A stretch of DNA of 21,521 bases, from contig NZ_CALHVI010000060.1 of the NCBI RefSeq assembly GCF_938039215.1, positions 1 to 21,521 of the forward strand, read 5' to 3'. Below the pieces are notes generated by a model. That model worked only from the letters and a program-made list of their open reading frames with translations, did not search any database and was not told the origin of the DNA. Below, in pieces: positions 6,653-14,134 of the stretch. Source of the stretch: an uncultured Porphyromonas sp. (GTDB taxonomy: Bacteria; Bacteroidota; Bacteroidia; Bacteroidales; Porphyromonadaceae). Numbering within the stretch: position 1 is the first letter of the stretch; every line of letters starts with the position of its first letter. The translations under genes were made by a program, and so were the position numbers.

Positions 6653-8905
6653 TTAGTTATTCTTGAATGGGTAGATGTTGAACCAGTACTTGTAATTAGC
6701 AGGAAGCTTAAAGCGGAGTCTGAGCTGTCCGAACTGGAACTGGATCGCAACTCGATGAGCTCGATCCCCCGTAGTGTAAGAATTCACCTCTACAGGCTTA
6801 GCCCAGAAGTCTCCGAGGCGCTTGAGTCCTGAATTCCCATTGATTTCATAAGACTTCTTTTGCCCATCAGGCTGCATAGGGAAGCCCAACATTGGGACAT
6901 AGCGGACAACGTCCCAAGCAGCTTGATCTCCTTCCCAGAATTCCTCCTTAGCAATGTCTTCAACATTACATTCCTGTCCACCGAAGTCACGGAAACCAAA
7001 GCCGAGGTTTCTAGAGGTGATCTTGACATAGGACTTATGATAGCGAGGATTTGTCAGATCCATAACAAGCTCATATCGCCATGCGGACAGGCGATAGTCT
7101 GTCTTAGCAAGATCGTCCTCTGAAGAGGGCGCTACGAGTGACTGCTGAGCTGCAGGAGCATATCGGAGTGCATAAGAGACTCTTCTACGCTTAGCTCCCT
7201 GTACCTCCTGGTTTGTTTCACCAGGGCCCGTGGGTTCGATATCCGCCCAACCAGGCTTACCGCCCCAATTATGCTTATTTCGGATATCAGCATAGAAATA
7301 CTGGTGAGGGCCAGCCTCTGATAGAGCTACTCTTTCCTTTGTACTAGCAGGGTGGGAAGGAGTTACGGCTTGGTCAAATACGATCCCCGTATTCGTGTTC
7401 AGTACGTTCTCAGCACCCATACCGCACATGACACTAGCCCATTCATCCAGAGATGGGATGTGACATGTAGAGCTGAGATTTCCAAGTGCATTACCGACTT
7501 CATTCCATGCGAAGAACATTTTTGGGTAGGAAGGATCACTCTCCACCGCCGAGACACGAGCATCAGGAATGTCTACATCATAAAGGACACCCGGTGCCTT
7601 CAGCATGCGAGGAGCCATTCGATCAAGAGGATTCTGAGGCTCTGCGATCTCATTCTTAACACGGAAGAACTTATTCTGAAGCTGAGCTAGAGGCTTATTG
7701 ATGCTGGTCTCCTTGGAGAGCCATACTTCTGAGTAGAGCTTAGAGATCAGTTTGTTCTGATTTTCATAGGCATACTGGTCTGGAGCTGGTTTGCTGTTCA
7801 CTTCCTTAGCCCATGGAGTCACCTCACAGTAGACACGGGTATGAACCTTATTAGGAGCATCCTTGACGGGCATCACCCAGGTATAGACCTTAGAATCCAT
7901 CGTCTCGTCCTTTTTAAGGAAAGTCTCCTCACCAGGTACGTTAGCCAGATCAAGGACAGTTCTCTGTACACCATCTGCAGGCTTTCTATAGAAGTCTGCA
8001 TTACCCATCTGTGTCCCCTTATTAGGCAGAGTGGTAGCACGACTTACCCAAGATGGGAAGAGCTGAGGGGTGGAAAGGTCAGAAGCGGGAGAAGCATCGA
8101 ACTTGAACGCCCCTTCGCTGTGGAAGACCGAAGACTCGACAATGATCTTATTTAGTCTTGCACCTCGGTCCAGCTTGTTGGTCACCTGATGCTCGAGGAA
8201 CGCCCCCTGCATACGGAAGTTGACTGCATTCTCTCCTAGTGCATCCGCATGAGGACCAGATGCTCCATTCTTAACGATCTTCAGCTCCGTCCAAGGGAAT
8301 GCAAATGGTACTGGATGCTGGAACTTAACGTCATTAGGACCTACAACAATAGGCGATCCACCCTGGAAAGGAATACCTTCCCCATTCTGGAGTCGTGTAA
8401 GAATATCTGGAGCCTCGATCTCATCGAGCCCGAAGATCCCAGCGACATACCACTTGCGGCTTGGATCTAGCAGGTTAGTTCCCTGAGCGACCTTGACATT
8501 GATTTTCTTCTTCTCCTTTGCATCAGCAGGCAGAGCCTTATTTGCAACGAACACTAGACTATTTGTCTCAGGTGCACCTTCCCATTCGGTGATGGCATAG
8601 GTGATAGGCTGAGTAGGGTCATCACTTCTGATAGCCAAGCATACGGAGACCTTGGCCCCCTGAGGAACAAATCGTGGAGTGATCTTATTGCCATCTAGGC
8701 CAAACTCTAGGGAGCGCATATCGCTATATACCCCTTCCAAATCTAGACTGATCGTCTCCTCTACTGCAGACGCATTCTGCACTGTAGATTGGTTTCGATC
8801 AGCCACATCATCGCTTGTCGACGAACAAGAGAAGAGGGATGACAGCATAAATAGCCCCACTATACAGCGGGTACAAAAACCCAGTGAAATTCTATTCATA
8901 TTCAT
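6653..8905 (-). CDS. Large surface-type lipoprotein, function unknown
   Basis: A 750-residue exported lipoprotein. The signal peptide ends in a lipobox at LSSLFSC, with C27 as the predicted acylated residue. Next comes SSTSDDV; S-D-D just after the cysteine resembles the Bacteroides lipoprotein export signal, suggesting display on the cell surface. The remainder looks beta-rich, with no transmembrane helix. Residues 482-492 (HIPSLDEWASV, W489) are a HLP-x-x-EW-like motif known from several secreted Bacteroidetes domain families. A similar order of features (NPL segment, H-[IL]-P..EW, then an ALRY/AFRY segment) appears in the gene at 14412-16229, so I infer the two are distant paralogues. Fimbrillin-like or adhesin roles are guesses. 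ATG codons at 8905 and 8899 are both possible starts. The gene is monocistronic. Confidence 0.85.
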   Translation of the reverse strand: MNMNRISLGFCTRCIVGLFMLSSLFSCSSTSDDVADRNQSTVQNASAVEETISLDLEGVYSDMRSLEFGLDGNKITPRFVPQGAKVSVCLAIRSDDPTQPITYAITEWEGAPETNSLVFVANKALPADAKEKKKINVKVAQGTNLLDPSRKWYVAGIFGLDEIEAPDILTRLQNGEGIPFQGGSPIVVGPNDVKFQHPVPFAFPWTELKIVKNGASGPHADALGENAVNFRMQGAFLEHQVTNKLDRGARLNKIIVESSVFHSEGAFKFDASPASDLSTPQLFPSWVSRATTLPNKGTQMGNADFYRKPADGVQRTVLDLANVPGEETFLKKDETMDSKVYTWVMPVKDAPNKVHTRVYCEVTPWAKEVNSKPAPDQYAYENQNKLISKLYSEVWLSKETSINKPLAQLQNKFFRVKNEIAEPQNPLDRMAPRMLKAPGVLYDVDIPDARVSAVESDPSYPKMFFAWNEVGNALGNLSSTCHIPSLDEWASVMCGMGAENVLNTNTGIVFDQAVTPSHPASTKERVALSEAGPHQYFYADIRNKHNWGGKPGWADIEPTGPGETNQEVQGAKRRRVSYALRYAPAAQQSLVAPSSEDDLAKTDYRLSAWRYELVMDLTNPRYHKSYVKITSRNLGFGFRDFGGQECNVEDIAKEEFWEGDQAAWDVVRYVPMLGFPMQPDGQKKSYEINGNSGLKRLGDFWAKPVEVNSYTTGDRAHRVAIQFQFGQLRLRFKLPANYKYWFNIYPFKNN

Positions 8906-9429
8906 ACTTAATTAAATTTAGATCTATTCAAAAAAACTGCTAGTATCTATATTCACTCTACAAAAACACAAGGTGTCTAGCACTATGGGTTGAGATCCGT
9001 GGACTTAACCTCTTAGCCTAGGGAGAAGTTCAACCAGAAGCACTTACCGCTCTACACTGTTAGGCGATTACATCAGCCTCAATGCTCCTTGATCCGATCC
9101 GACATGCTCCACACGCCACACATACCAAGGACGGAGCGGTTCTCGACAGCCAGCCTGTGCAACTTATCGGCTTGCCTAGCTTATGACAGGGAGCACCTGC
9201 GTTTGGCAACTTTATCGGCAAACTAAACCACCTACAAAGCTAATACTTTTTTATTACCATACTATACCGTCCTCGCCAAACGATACACAGCCCTACGCTA
9301 GGGCGACCATACAGAGTAGAAGAAAGACCTCGTTAGAATGATGCATACACCTCCACACTGTGAACTCTATAGGATACTGGGATACATAGGATAAGGAGGT
9401 GCTTCACAACTAAAATAGACACCATCGAC
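8906..9429. other. Divergent intergenic region with no visible gene
   Basis: This 524-bp gap separates two divergent genes. It holds a minus-strand -7 element (9235-9242), a near-direct repeat GCAACTTATCGGC (9159-9171) and GCAACTTTATCGGC (9206-9219), the second inside GTTTG/CAAAC arms, and GGTTGA/TCAACC arms at 8988-9035. Near the plus-strand gene, ATAGGATA occurs twice (9369 and 9386), and AAGGAGGTG (9394) resembles a Shine-Dalgarno site but lies 28 nt from the ATG, too far to act simply. No clear promoter for the gene at 9430 was found. Confidence 0.5.
9235..9242 (-). promoter_or_regulatory. Candidate -7 element upstream of minus-strand lipoprotein
   Basis: On the minus strand this reads TAGCTTTG, a match to TAnnTTTG. 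If used, the lipoprotein mRNA would carry a leader of about 320 nt. No TTTG sits at the expected distance upstream. Confidence 0.35.
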
Positions 9430-10080
9430 ATGATGAAGAAGATCTTCACCACCCTACTCATGATCGGATCGATCAGTACGGTCACCCAAGCTCAAGGCAT
9501 CGAGAGCCAAGCTCACCTGAGCACAGCCCCACCCCGTGTAGGATCTACACAGCTCCTCTCTGAGGTCTCTGCCCTTGGATCGAGCGACCACACCCGAAGC
9601 TTCAGCGAAGCGGCTCCACGCCGTCACCACTACTACCGAAGCACATCGGCATCTAGCTATTCAGGGACGCTCGAGCTTGGCTTCACCTCCTCGGATCGTG
9701 GGCGCATCGAGTTCCTTGGCAGCTTCGGCACACTGGTTAGCCCCACGATCTATCTAGGCGGAGGCTTAGGCTTCAACGGCTACTTCTCTCGCCCTCATCG
9801 GGATGCCTTCTGGATGCTCCCCATCTTTGCGAACCTGCGTGCCACCCTTCCCACAAGCTCAGTAGTCAAGCCTTTCTTTGACATCAAGCCTGGGTACTCC
9901 TTCGGGTTGACTCACTCGGGGCTACATGGTCTCTACCTCTCCATCGCTGGAGGAGTAGCCATCAACCGCTTCACGATGAGCCTCGGCTATGGCTACCAAG
10001 AGTTCAATTCAAGCAAATACTTCAATAAGTACTGGGGAAGTTCGGGGGGACTATCGCTCAAGTTCGGTGTACTCCTCTAG
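9430..10080 (+). CDS. Small outer-membrane beta-barrel-like protein
   Basis: A 216-residue exported protein of unknown function. Residues 1-21 form a signal peptide ending TQAQG, with no lipobox. Residues about 22-75 are a low-complexity, Ser/His-rich linker. From residue 76 the sequence alternates polar and hydrophobic residues with many glycines and aromatics (YSGTLELGFTSS, IYLGGGLGFNGYF, YLSIAGGVAINRFTMSLGYGYQEF), and it ends in GGLSLKFGVLL. This is the pattern of an outer-membrane barrel of roughly eight strands. The last residue is leucine rather than the usual phenylalanine. It stands alone, with no operon partner. I could not match it to a named family. Confidence 0.75.
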   Translation: MMKKIFTTLLMIGSISTVTQAQGIESQAHLSTAPPRVGSTQLLSEVSALGSSDHTRSFSEAAPRRHHYYRSTSASSYSGTLELGFTSSDRGRIEFLGSFGTLVSPTIYLGGGLGFNGYFSRPHRDAFWMLPIFANLRATLPTSSVVKPFFDIKPGYSFGLTHSGLHGLYLSIAGGVAINRFTMSLGYGYQEFNSSKYFNKYWGSSGGLSLKFGVLL

Positions 10081-10108
10081 GCCTGTGGGGGAGCAAAGAG
10101 ACGAGACC

Positions 10109-10122
10109 ATTCCTTCGGGAAT
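10109..10122 (+). terminator. Short UUCG-type hairpin after the barrel gene
   Basis: ATTCC-TTCG-GGAAT forms a 5-bp stem closed by a stable C(UUCG)G tetraloop, 28 nt after the stop codon. There is no U-tract, so it is a weak terminator or an mRNA 3'-end stabiliser. Confidence 0.3.
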
Positions 10123-10149
10123 AGAGCTCGATGAGAAGACCCCCAAAAC

Positions 10150-10235
10150 CGACCTACGGTAGATCGCCTTTGCGACCTACGGTAGGTCGTCTCGGCGACC
10201 CACAGTGGGTCGTTCCGACGACCTACCGTAGGTTT
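10150..10235. repeat. Array of four 23-bp-period palindromic units (copy 2)
   Basis: Units of 17 bp at 10150-10166, 10173-10189, 10196-10212 and 10219-10235, separated by 6-bp spacers CCTTTG, TCTCGG and TTCCGA. The second unit, CGACCTACGGTAGGTCG, is a perfect odd palindrome with 8-bp arms; the third is CGACCCACAGTGGGTCG. The last three units align with 1-56 without a gap. It lies between the barrel gene and yicC, 255 bp before the yicC start. Spacers are too short for a CRISPR array and no cas gene is near. Confidence 0.9.
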
Positions 10236-10490
10236 CTCTGGAGGGCTATCTGGGGGCTGTCACATTCGGTCGGAGCCAACCTATAATAATGTAGGGATTC
10301 TCCCTAAGAAACCCCTTGCTACGAAGCGTGCTCTCCCCCCCACCCGATCAGCCACCACAATTCTAGAAGGAACAGAGGCGAACGACGAGGCCTTCGAGCT
10401 AAGACACACCGCCCAAGGGGAAGCAGGTCTACACACGCTGGCTCGTGAATATTTCGTATGTTTGCCCGACGATAAAAGAAAACATCCTAT
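10236..10490. other. Remaining gap before yicC
   Basis: No gene is visible. There is a small TAGGG/CCCTA stem near 10293-10307 and a -7 promoter element at 10457-10464. The rest shows no structure I can interpret. Confidence 0.5.
10457..10464 (+). promoter_or_regulatory. Candidate -7 promoter element for yicC
   Basis: TATGTTTG matches TAnnTTTG and is 26 nt before the ATG at 10491. No matching TTTG is found about 20 bp upstream. Confidence 0.5.
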
Positions 10491-11378
10491 ATGATACACT
10501 CAATGACAGGCTTCGGGAAGGCCTCGGCACGCTTCGGCAGCCGCACCATCACCGTGGCCATCAAGTCGCTCAATAGCAAGCAAGCCGACATCTCGGCACG
10601 TATTGCCTCCGCCTATCGTGAGGGGGAACTTGAGCTTCGCTCCCTCATCTCAGACCGCCTACAGCGAGGCAAGATCGACCTCACCGTGACGATGGAGGAC
10701 GACATGCTCGAGGGAAACACGACCCCGATCAACAAGGAATCCCTGCTTGGATATATCCACCAGCTGCAGAGCATACGCACGGAGTCTGGGCTTGACTTCC
10801 CCATTGACCCGATGGCACTACTGCGCCTACCTGGAGTGATGGACAGCGAGTCCAGCCGCCCAGCCGAGGTCAGCAAGGAGGAATGGGAGGTCGTTCGCTC
10901 GACCACGCTTCAGGCCATCGAAGAGCTTCAAGCCTTCCGCCTACAGGAGGGGAAGATGCTTCGAGAAGTCTGCGCCCAGCGTATCCAGAAGATCTCCACG
11001 CTCCTACAGGACATCACCTATCCCGAGGCCGAACGTATCGCAGCCATCCGCCAGCGTCTCGAGGAGGGCCTCGCTAAGATCGCCCCTGCAGGAGGCTACG
11101 ACAGCTCACGCCTCGAGCAGGAGATGATCTACTACATCGAGAAGCTCGACATCAACGAAGAGAAGTCACGTCTGGCTCACCACCTATCCTACTTCCTCGA
11201 AGTCCTCGATGCCGATGCTCCTGGACAAGGCAAGACGCTGGGCTTCATCGCTCAGGAGATCGGTCGAGAGATCAACACCATGGGCTCAAAGAGCAACCAA
11301 GCAGAGATGCAGCAGATCGTCGTCAAGATGAAGGACGAGCTGGAGCAGATCAAGGAGCAGGTACTCAACATCCTCTAG
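10491..11378 (+). CDS. yicC: YicC/YloC family endoribonuclease
   Basis: A 295-residue protein of the widely conserved YicC family. It opens with the hallmark MIHSMTGFGKAS and continues with an N-terminal YicC domain and a C-terminal helical DUF1732-type domain that includes EEKSRLAHHLSYFLEVL and GKTLGFIAQEIGREINTMGSKS. Family members have been linked to RNA decay and are now named endoribonucleases; stress and stationary-phase phenotypes are reported in Escherichia coli. The start at 10491 gives the exact family N-terminus. In many genomes the next gene is guanylate kinase (gmk), but here a strong terminator and a convergent gene follow, so it is transcribed alone. Confidence 0.92.
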   Translation: MIHSMTGFGKASARFGSRTITVAIKSLNSKQADISARIASAYREGELELRSLISDRLQRGKIDLTVTMEDDMLEGNTTPINKESLLGYIHQLQSIRTESGLDFPIDPMALLRLPGVMDSESSRPAEVSKEEWEVVRSTTLQAIEELQAFRLQEGKMLREVCAQRIQKISTLLQDITYPEAERIAAIRQRLEEGLAKIAPAGGYDSSRLEQEMIYYIEKLDINEEKSRLAHHLSYFLEVLDADAPGQGKTLGFIAQEIGREINTMGSKSNQAEMQQIVVKMKDELEQIKEQVLNIL

Positions 11379-11412
11379 CTCCGCCCTCCCCTCGCCCGAG
11401 GGCTACCCATCA

Positions 11413-11466
11413 AATAAGCCACGAGCTTCAGTCCTCGCAGTGAGTGACTGAAGCTCGTGGCTTATT
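11413..11466. terminator. Bidirectional terminator between yicC and arginine decarboxylase
   Basis: Arms at 11413-11433 and 11446-11466 are perfect 21-bp inverted copies (outer end AATAAGCC / GGCTTATT) with a 12-nt middle that contains a further CTC/GAG pairing. It sits between two convergent stop codons, 34 nt after yicC and 46 nt after the decarboxylase, and serves both strands. Confidence 0.85.
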
Positions 11467-11512
11467 GGGCTATTCGAGACTCCGCCTGATCTATGAACGG
11501 AGTACCCTAGTT

Positions 11513-12067
11513 CTAGAAGTGACGCTCTACTGGCTCCACTTCTGGGAGCTGGAAGTCGACGAAGCAGAGACCAGCAAGAGCCGTCCCGTAGCGCTTCTCG
11601 ATGGTGATCCCTTCGGTGACGAAGTTGAGCTCACCGAGGTAGTACTGAGCGTAAGTCTTCTGATGCAGGTCATTGATCACACGGATCAGACGAGCTTCGA
11701 GCTCCTCGATACGATAGCGACCGCTGACTTCGCAGACGAGACCTCCGACCTTGTTGTCGAAGTTCTCATCAGCATACATCCAAGCGTAGACGATACCAGC
11801 CGAGACAAATTCGTCCTGCTGTCCATGAGAGACTGCGAGGATCGTCTTCATCTCTGAACCGAAGGGGGGCAGGTCGATCTCATCCATCGAAGCAATGTGC
11901 GCCGTAGCGGGCAGGACGGACGAATAGACCATGATATTGAAGTCAGAGATCCCAGCATCATAGAGGGCCATGTGATATGACCCAGCGTGCAGCTCCAGAT
12001 CCGACTCACCGCTACCCTTCGTCACGAAGAAGGTGTGGGGGATAAGATTCCCTACGTACTTACTCAT
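11513..12067 (-). CDS. Pyruvoyl-dependent arginine decarboxylase
   Basis: The 184-residue protein matches the pyruvoyl-dependent arginine decarboxylase family, which turns arginine into agmatine and CO2 for polyamine synthesis or acid tolerance. The proenzyme self-cleaves between paired serines, the second becoming the pyruvoyl group. Here the pattern is KGSGESDLELHAGSYHMAL, then NIMVYSSVLPATA; S49-S50 is the predicted cleavage site, giving a 49-residue beta chain and a 135-residue alpha chain. E113 in GGLVCEVSG is my candidate for the catalytic acid (E109 in the Methanocaldococcus enzyme). The length is slightly above the archaeal form. It lies alone on the minus strand, convergent with yicC; no agmatine deiminase, ureohydrolase or antiporter is adjacent. 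Substrate specificity is inferred from the family, and relatives with other substrates exist. Confidence 0.88.
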   Translation of the reverse strand: MSKYVGNLIPHTFFVTKGSGESDLELHAGSYHMALYDAGISDFNIMVYSSVLPATAHIASMDEIDLPPFGSEMKTILAVSHGQQDEFVSAGIVYAWMYADENFDNKVGGLVCEVSGRYRIEELEARLIRVINDLHQKTYAQYYLGELNFVTEGITIEKRYGTALAGLCFVDFQLPEVEPVERHF

Positions 12068-12164
12068 TTAGTTCGAAATATGCTATATCATTAATGTTTA
12101 TACCCAGCGTTCTTGCCGACAGCCCCCGAGCACTTGGTTGGATGTTCGATAGGTCAAAGGCTTA

Positions 12165-12172
12165 CAAAGGTA
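12165..12172 (-). promoter_or_regulatory. Candidate -7 element for arginine decarboxylase
   Basis: Minus-strand TACCTTTG fits TAnnTTTG, about 98 bp before the ATG at 12067, giving a leader of about 90 nt. No -33 partner is visible. Confidence 0.45.
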
Positions 12173-12417
12173 CACTATTTTTAAGAACTTTAGCTCTCAG
12201 ATCGGTACCTTTCCACGGTATATACCCCCTCTTTCGCCCAAAAGAAGTAGCTCCAAAGCTCTAGTGTCAGGGGGACACGATCACCTAGAGAAGCGGATAA
12301 GAAGACCGGATATACGAGCATCATCACTAGGGATAGATCCTTACTTTCTCTAGGGTACCTTGGAGCGAAAAGCCCCGAACGAATTGCACGCATCGGGCAG
12401 TTGTGCGCAATTTTTCG

Positions 12418-12425
12418 TAGCTTTG
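12418..12425 (+). promoter_or_regulatory. Candidate -7 promoter element for tetR-fabG
   Basis: TAGCTTTG fits TAnnTTTG, 72 bp before the tetR ATG. Just downstream, GGGGTGG (12435-12441) and CCTCCCC (12448-12454) form an imperfect inverted repeat at the likely transcript start, a possible operator for autoregulation by the TetR protein. Confidence 0.5.
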
Positions 12426-12497
12426 TATGAGTTTGGGGTGGGTTGTGCCTCCCCCTTAACCTATTAGCTCAACGAAAGGAAACAAGGTACACTACGC

Positions 12498-13088
12498 ATG
12501 GCTACCATCGTCAAAACAAAGGATCTGATGATCGAGGTCGCACGACAGCTCTTCGCTCGGGTTGGGTTCACCAACACGACGATGAACGACATCGCTGATG
12601 CCTCGAAGAAGGGTCGCCGTACGCTCTACACATACTTCCGCAACAAAGATGAGATCTTCCAAGCCGTCATCGAGCGTGAGCTCGAGCGACTTTGGCATGA
12701 TATGGAGCTCATCCGTCGCCTCCCTGCGACCCCCGAGGAGAAGATCCTCACGATGATGCTCACACATCTAGACAAGATCAAGGACCTAGTCCTACGCAAT
12801 GGTTCACTGCGAGCAGAGTTCTTCAGAGATGCTTGGCTCGTCGAGCGGGCTCGCTCCTCCTTCGACGAGAAGGAGATCCAGCAGCTCCAGGATTTGCTCG
12901 AAGAGGGTAAGCGACTCGGACACTTCTCCGTCCCCAGCCCTCGACTCATGGCCTACCTCCTACAAAACATCGTCAAGGGCATGGAAGTCCCCTTCATCAG
13001 TGGCTCCTACCGCTCCAAGGGTACCATCGAAGAGATCCGAGGCACCGTGCGCCATCTCATCCTACATGGGGTACAAAGCCCTAAGTGA
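12498..13088 (+). CDS. TetR/AcrR family transcriptional regulator
   Basis: A 196-residue one-component regulator. The N-terminal DNA-binding domain is clear: helix 1 around DLMIEVARQLFARVGF, then the helix-turn-helix TTMNDIADASKKGRRTLYTYFRNKDEIF (residues about 27-54). The C-terminal part is helical and variable, as is usual for ligand-binding domains of the family, so the effector cannot be named. It sits 42 bp before fabG on the same strand with no terminator between, so it probably shares a transcript with fabG and may regulate fatty-acid synthesis or its own operon. I recall the same TetR-fabG pair in P. gingivalis. The ATG is preceded by a weak AAAGGA at 12476. Confidence 0.9.
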   Translation: MATIVKTKDLMIEVARQLFARVGFTNTTMNDIADASKKGRRTLYTYFRNKDEIFQAVIERELERLWHDMELIRRLPATPEEKILTMMLTHLDKIKDLVLRNGSLRAEFFRDAWLVERARSSFDEKEIQQLQDLLEEGKRLGHFSVPSPRLMAYLLQNIVKGMEVPFISGSYRSKGTIEEIRGTVRHLILHGVQSPK

Positions 13089-13130
13089 GCCTGACATCCA
13101 AACTCGAATTCCAACTTAATACAATAAACA

Positions 13131-13877
13131 ATGAATCTACTTGCTAACAAGGTGGCCATCATCACAGGTGCTGGTCGTGGTATCGGTCGTGCTATCGCTC
13201 TGAAGTACGCTCAAGAAGGGGCTTCGGTAGCCATCACCGACCTCAAGATCGACGAAACCGTCGAAGCCTTCATCAAGGAGCTCGAAGCTCTCGGTGTCAA
13301 GGCAAAGGCCTATGCCTCCAATGCAGCAAACTTCGACGACGCTCACAAGCTCGTCGGTGAAGTAGTCGCTGACTTCGGTCGTGTCGATGTACTCGTCAAC
13401 AACGCTGGGATCACCCGTGACGGCCTGATGATGCGCATGAGCGAAGAGCAGTGGGACCTCGTCATCAACGTCAACCTCAAGTCTGCCTTCAACCTCATCC
13501 ATGCCGTCACTCCCGTCATGGTCAAGCAGCGTAGCGGTAGCATCATCAACATGGCCTCCGTCGTCGGTGTCTCTGGCAACGCAGGACAGACGAACTACTC
13601 CGCTTCTAAGGCTGGTATGATCGGCCTAGCGAAGAGCATCGCTAAGGAACTTGGCGCTCGTGGTGTCCGTGCCAATTCGATCGCTCCAGGCTTCATCGTC
13701 ACTGACATGACGGGTGCTCTCTCCGAAGAAGTACGTAAGCAGTGGGAAGCTCAGATCCCTCTCCGCCGTGGTGGTACGCCTGAGGATGTAGCTAACGTGG
13801 CTACCTTCCTCGCCAGCGATCTCTCCAGCTATGTATCTGGTCAAACCATCCACGTCTGCGGCGGGATGAACATGTAG
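13131..13877 (+). CDS. fabG: 3-oxoacyl-[acyl-carrier-protein] reductase
   Basis: A 248-residue classical short-chain dehydrogenase/reductase. It is expected to reduce 3-oxoacyl-ACP to 3-hydroxyacyl-ACP with NADPH in type II fatty-acid elongation in the cytosol. Seen in the sequence: the cofactor motif TGAGRGIG (residues 12-19), NNAG (90-93), catalytic S143 in MASVVG, and Y156-S-A-S-K160. The FabG-like segment APGFIVTDMT and the C-terminal VSGQTIHVCGGMNM also fit. The length is normal. Codon use is biased as in gdhA, suggesting strong expression. No acpP or fabF is adjacent; its only partner is the upstream TetR gene. Another SDR substrate is possible, but FabG is the best reading. Confidence 0.93.
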   Translation: MNLLANKVAIITGAGRGIGRAIALKYAQEGASVAITDLKIDETVEAFIKELEALGVKAKAYASNAANFDDAHKLVGEVVADFGRVDVLVNNAGITRDGLMMRMSEEQWDLVINVNLKSAFNLIHAVTPVMVKQRSGSIINMASVVGVSGNAGQTNYSASKAGMIGLAKSIAKELGARGVRANSIAPGFIVTDMTGALSEEVRKQWEAQIPLRRGGTPEDVANVATFLASDLSSYVSGQTIHVCGGMNM

Positions 13878-13908
13878 TCCTCCCATCGACTTCTCCCTTC
13901 CGAGAATT

Positions 13909-13961
13909 AAGCTCAGGGATGGTGACTACTCCGAAGCAGTCACCATCCCTGAGCTTTTCTC
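13909..13961 (+). terminator. Strong intrinsic terminator after fabG
   Basis: Perfect 19-bp arms at 13909-13927 and 13938-13956 (outer AAGCTCAGG / CCTGAGCTT) with a 10-nt loop, followed by TTCTCTTCC. It starts 31 nt after the fabG stop codon. Confidence 0.88.
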
Positions 13962-14000
13962 TTCCTCGCGCTACTATAAGTGAAGCTATCCTCTCCAAGG

Positions 14001-14099
14001 TGTCAGATCAGCCCCCCTTCGCATGCCATTCTCCCCCAAGTAGGCGATCCTGAGCGCACGATCGTCCCCTTTTCTGGGGGAGAGCAAACCAATCTGACA
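14001..14099. repeat. Three-tier nested inverted repeat
   Basis: Three pairs of arms nest inside each other: TGTCAGAT (14001-14008) with ATCTGACA (14092-14099), CTCCCCC (14031-14037) with GGGGGAG (14076-14082), and GGCGATC (14043-14049) with GATCGTC (14060-14066, one G-U pair). The order suits a long interrupted hairpin of about 99 nt. A T-run (14120-14126) lies just downstream. It could be a structured RNA, a processed leader or a remnant element; no known RNA family is recognised. Confidence 0.5.
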
Positions 14100-14134
14100 A
14101 AAGGACTCAACAAGCTCTCCTTTTTTACCAAGAA

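Larger units (their letters stand above)
12068..12497. other. Divergent intergenic region, decarboxylase to tetR
   Basis: About 430 bp without a gene. It carries -7 elements for both divergent genes (12165-12172 minus, 12418-12425 plus), a 9-bp perfect inverted pair CCTAGAGAA (12285-12293) and TTCTCTAGG (12346-12354) spaced 52 bp apart, a small GTGTC/GACAC stem near 12266-12280, and an imperfect G/C-rich inverted repeat at 12435-12454 close to the expected tetR transcript start. Confidence 0.5.

Noticed and set aside
8988..9035. tRNA-like fragment with arms GGTTGA/TCAACC and GTTCAACC
   Set aside because: Too short, with no acceptor stem, anticodon loop or CCA context.
9394..9402. AAGGAGGTG as the ribosome binding site of the barrel protein gene
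   Set aside because: It is 28 nt from the ATG, and there is no in-frame alternative start at the proper distance; Bacteroidetes rarely use such sites.
10150..10235. CRISPR array
   Set aside because: Intervals are 6 bp, far too short for spacers, units are palindromic and variable, and no cas gene is present.
11444..11857. 137-codon plus-strand open frame
   Set aside because: It is antisense to the arginine decarboxylase gene and overlaps the bidirectional terminator.
12190..12393. 67-codon minus-strand open frame
   Set aside because: No recognisable features; it sits in the divergent promoter region of the decarboxylase and tetR.
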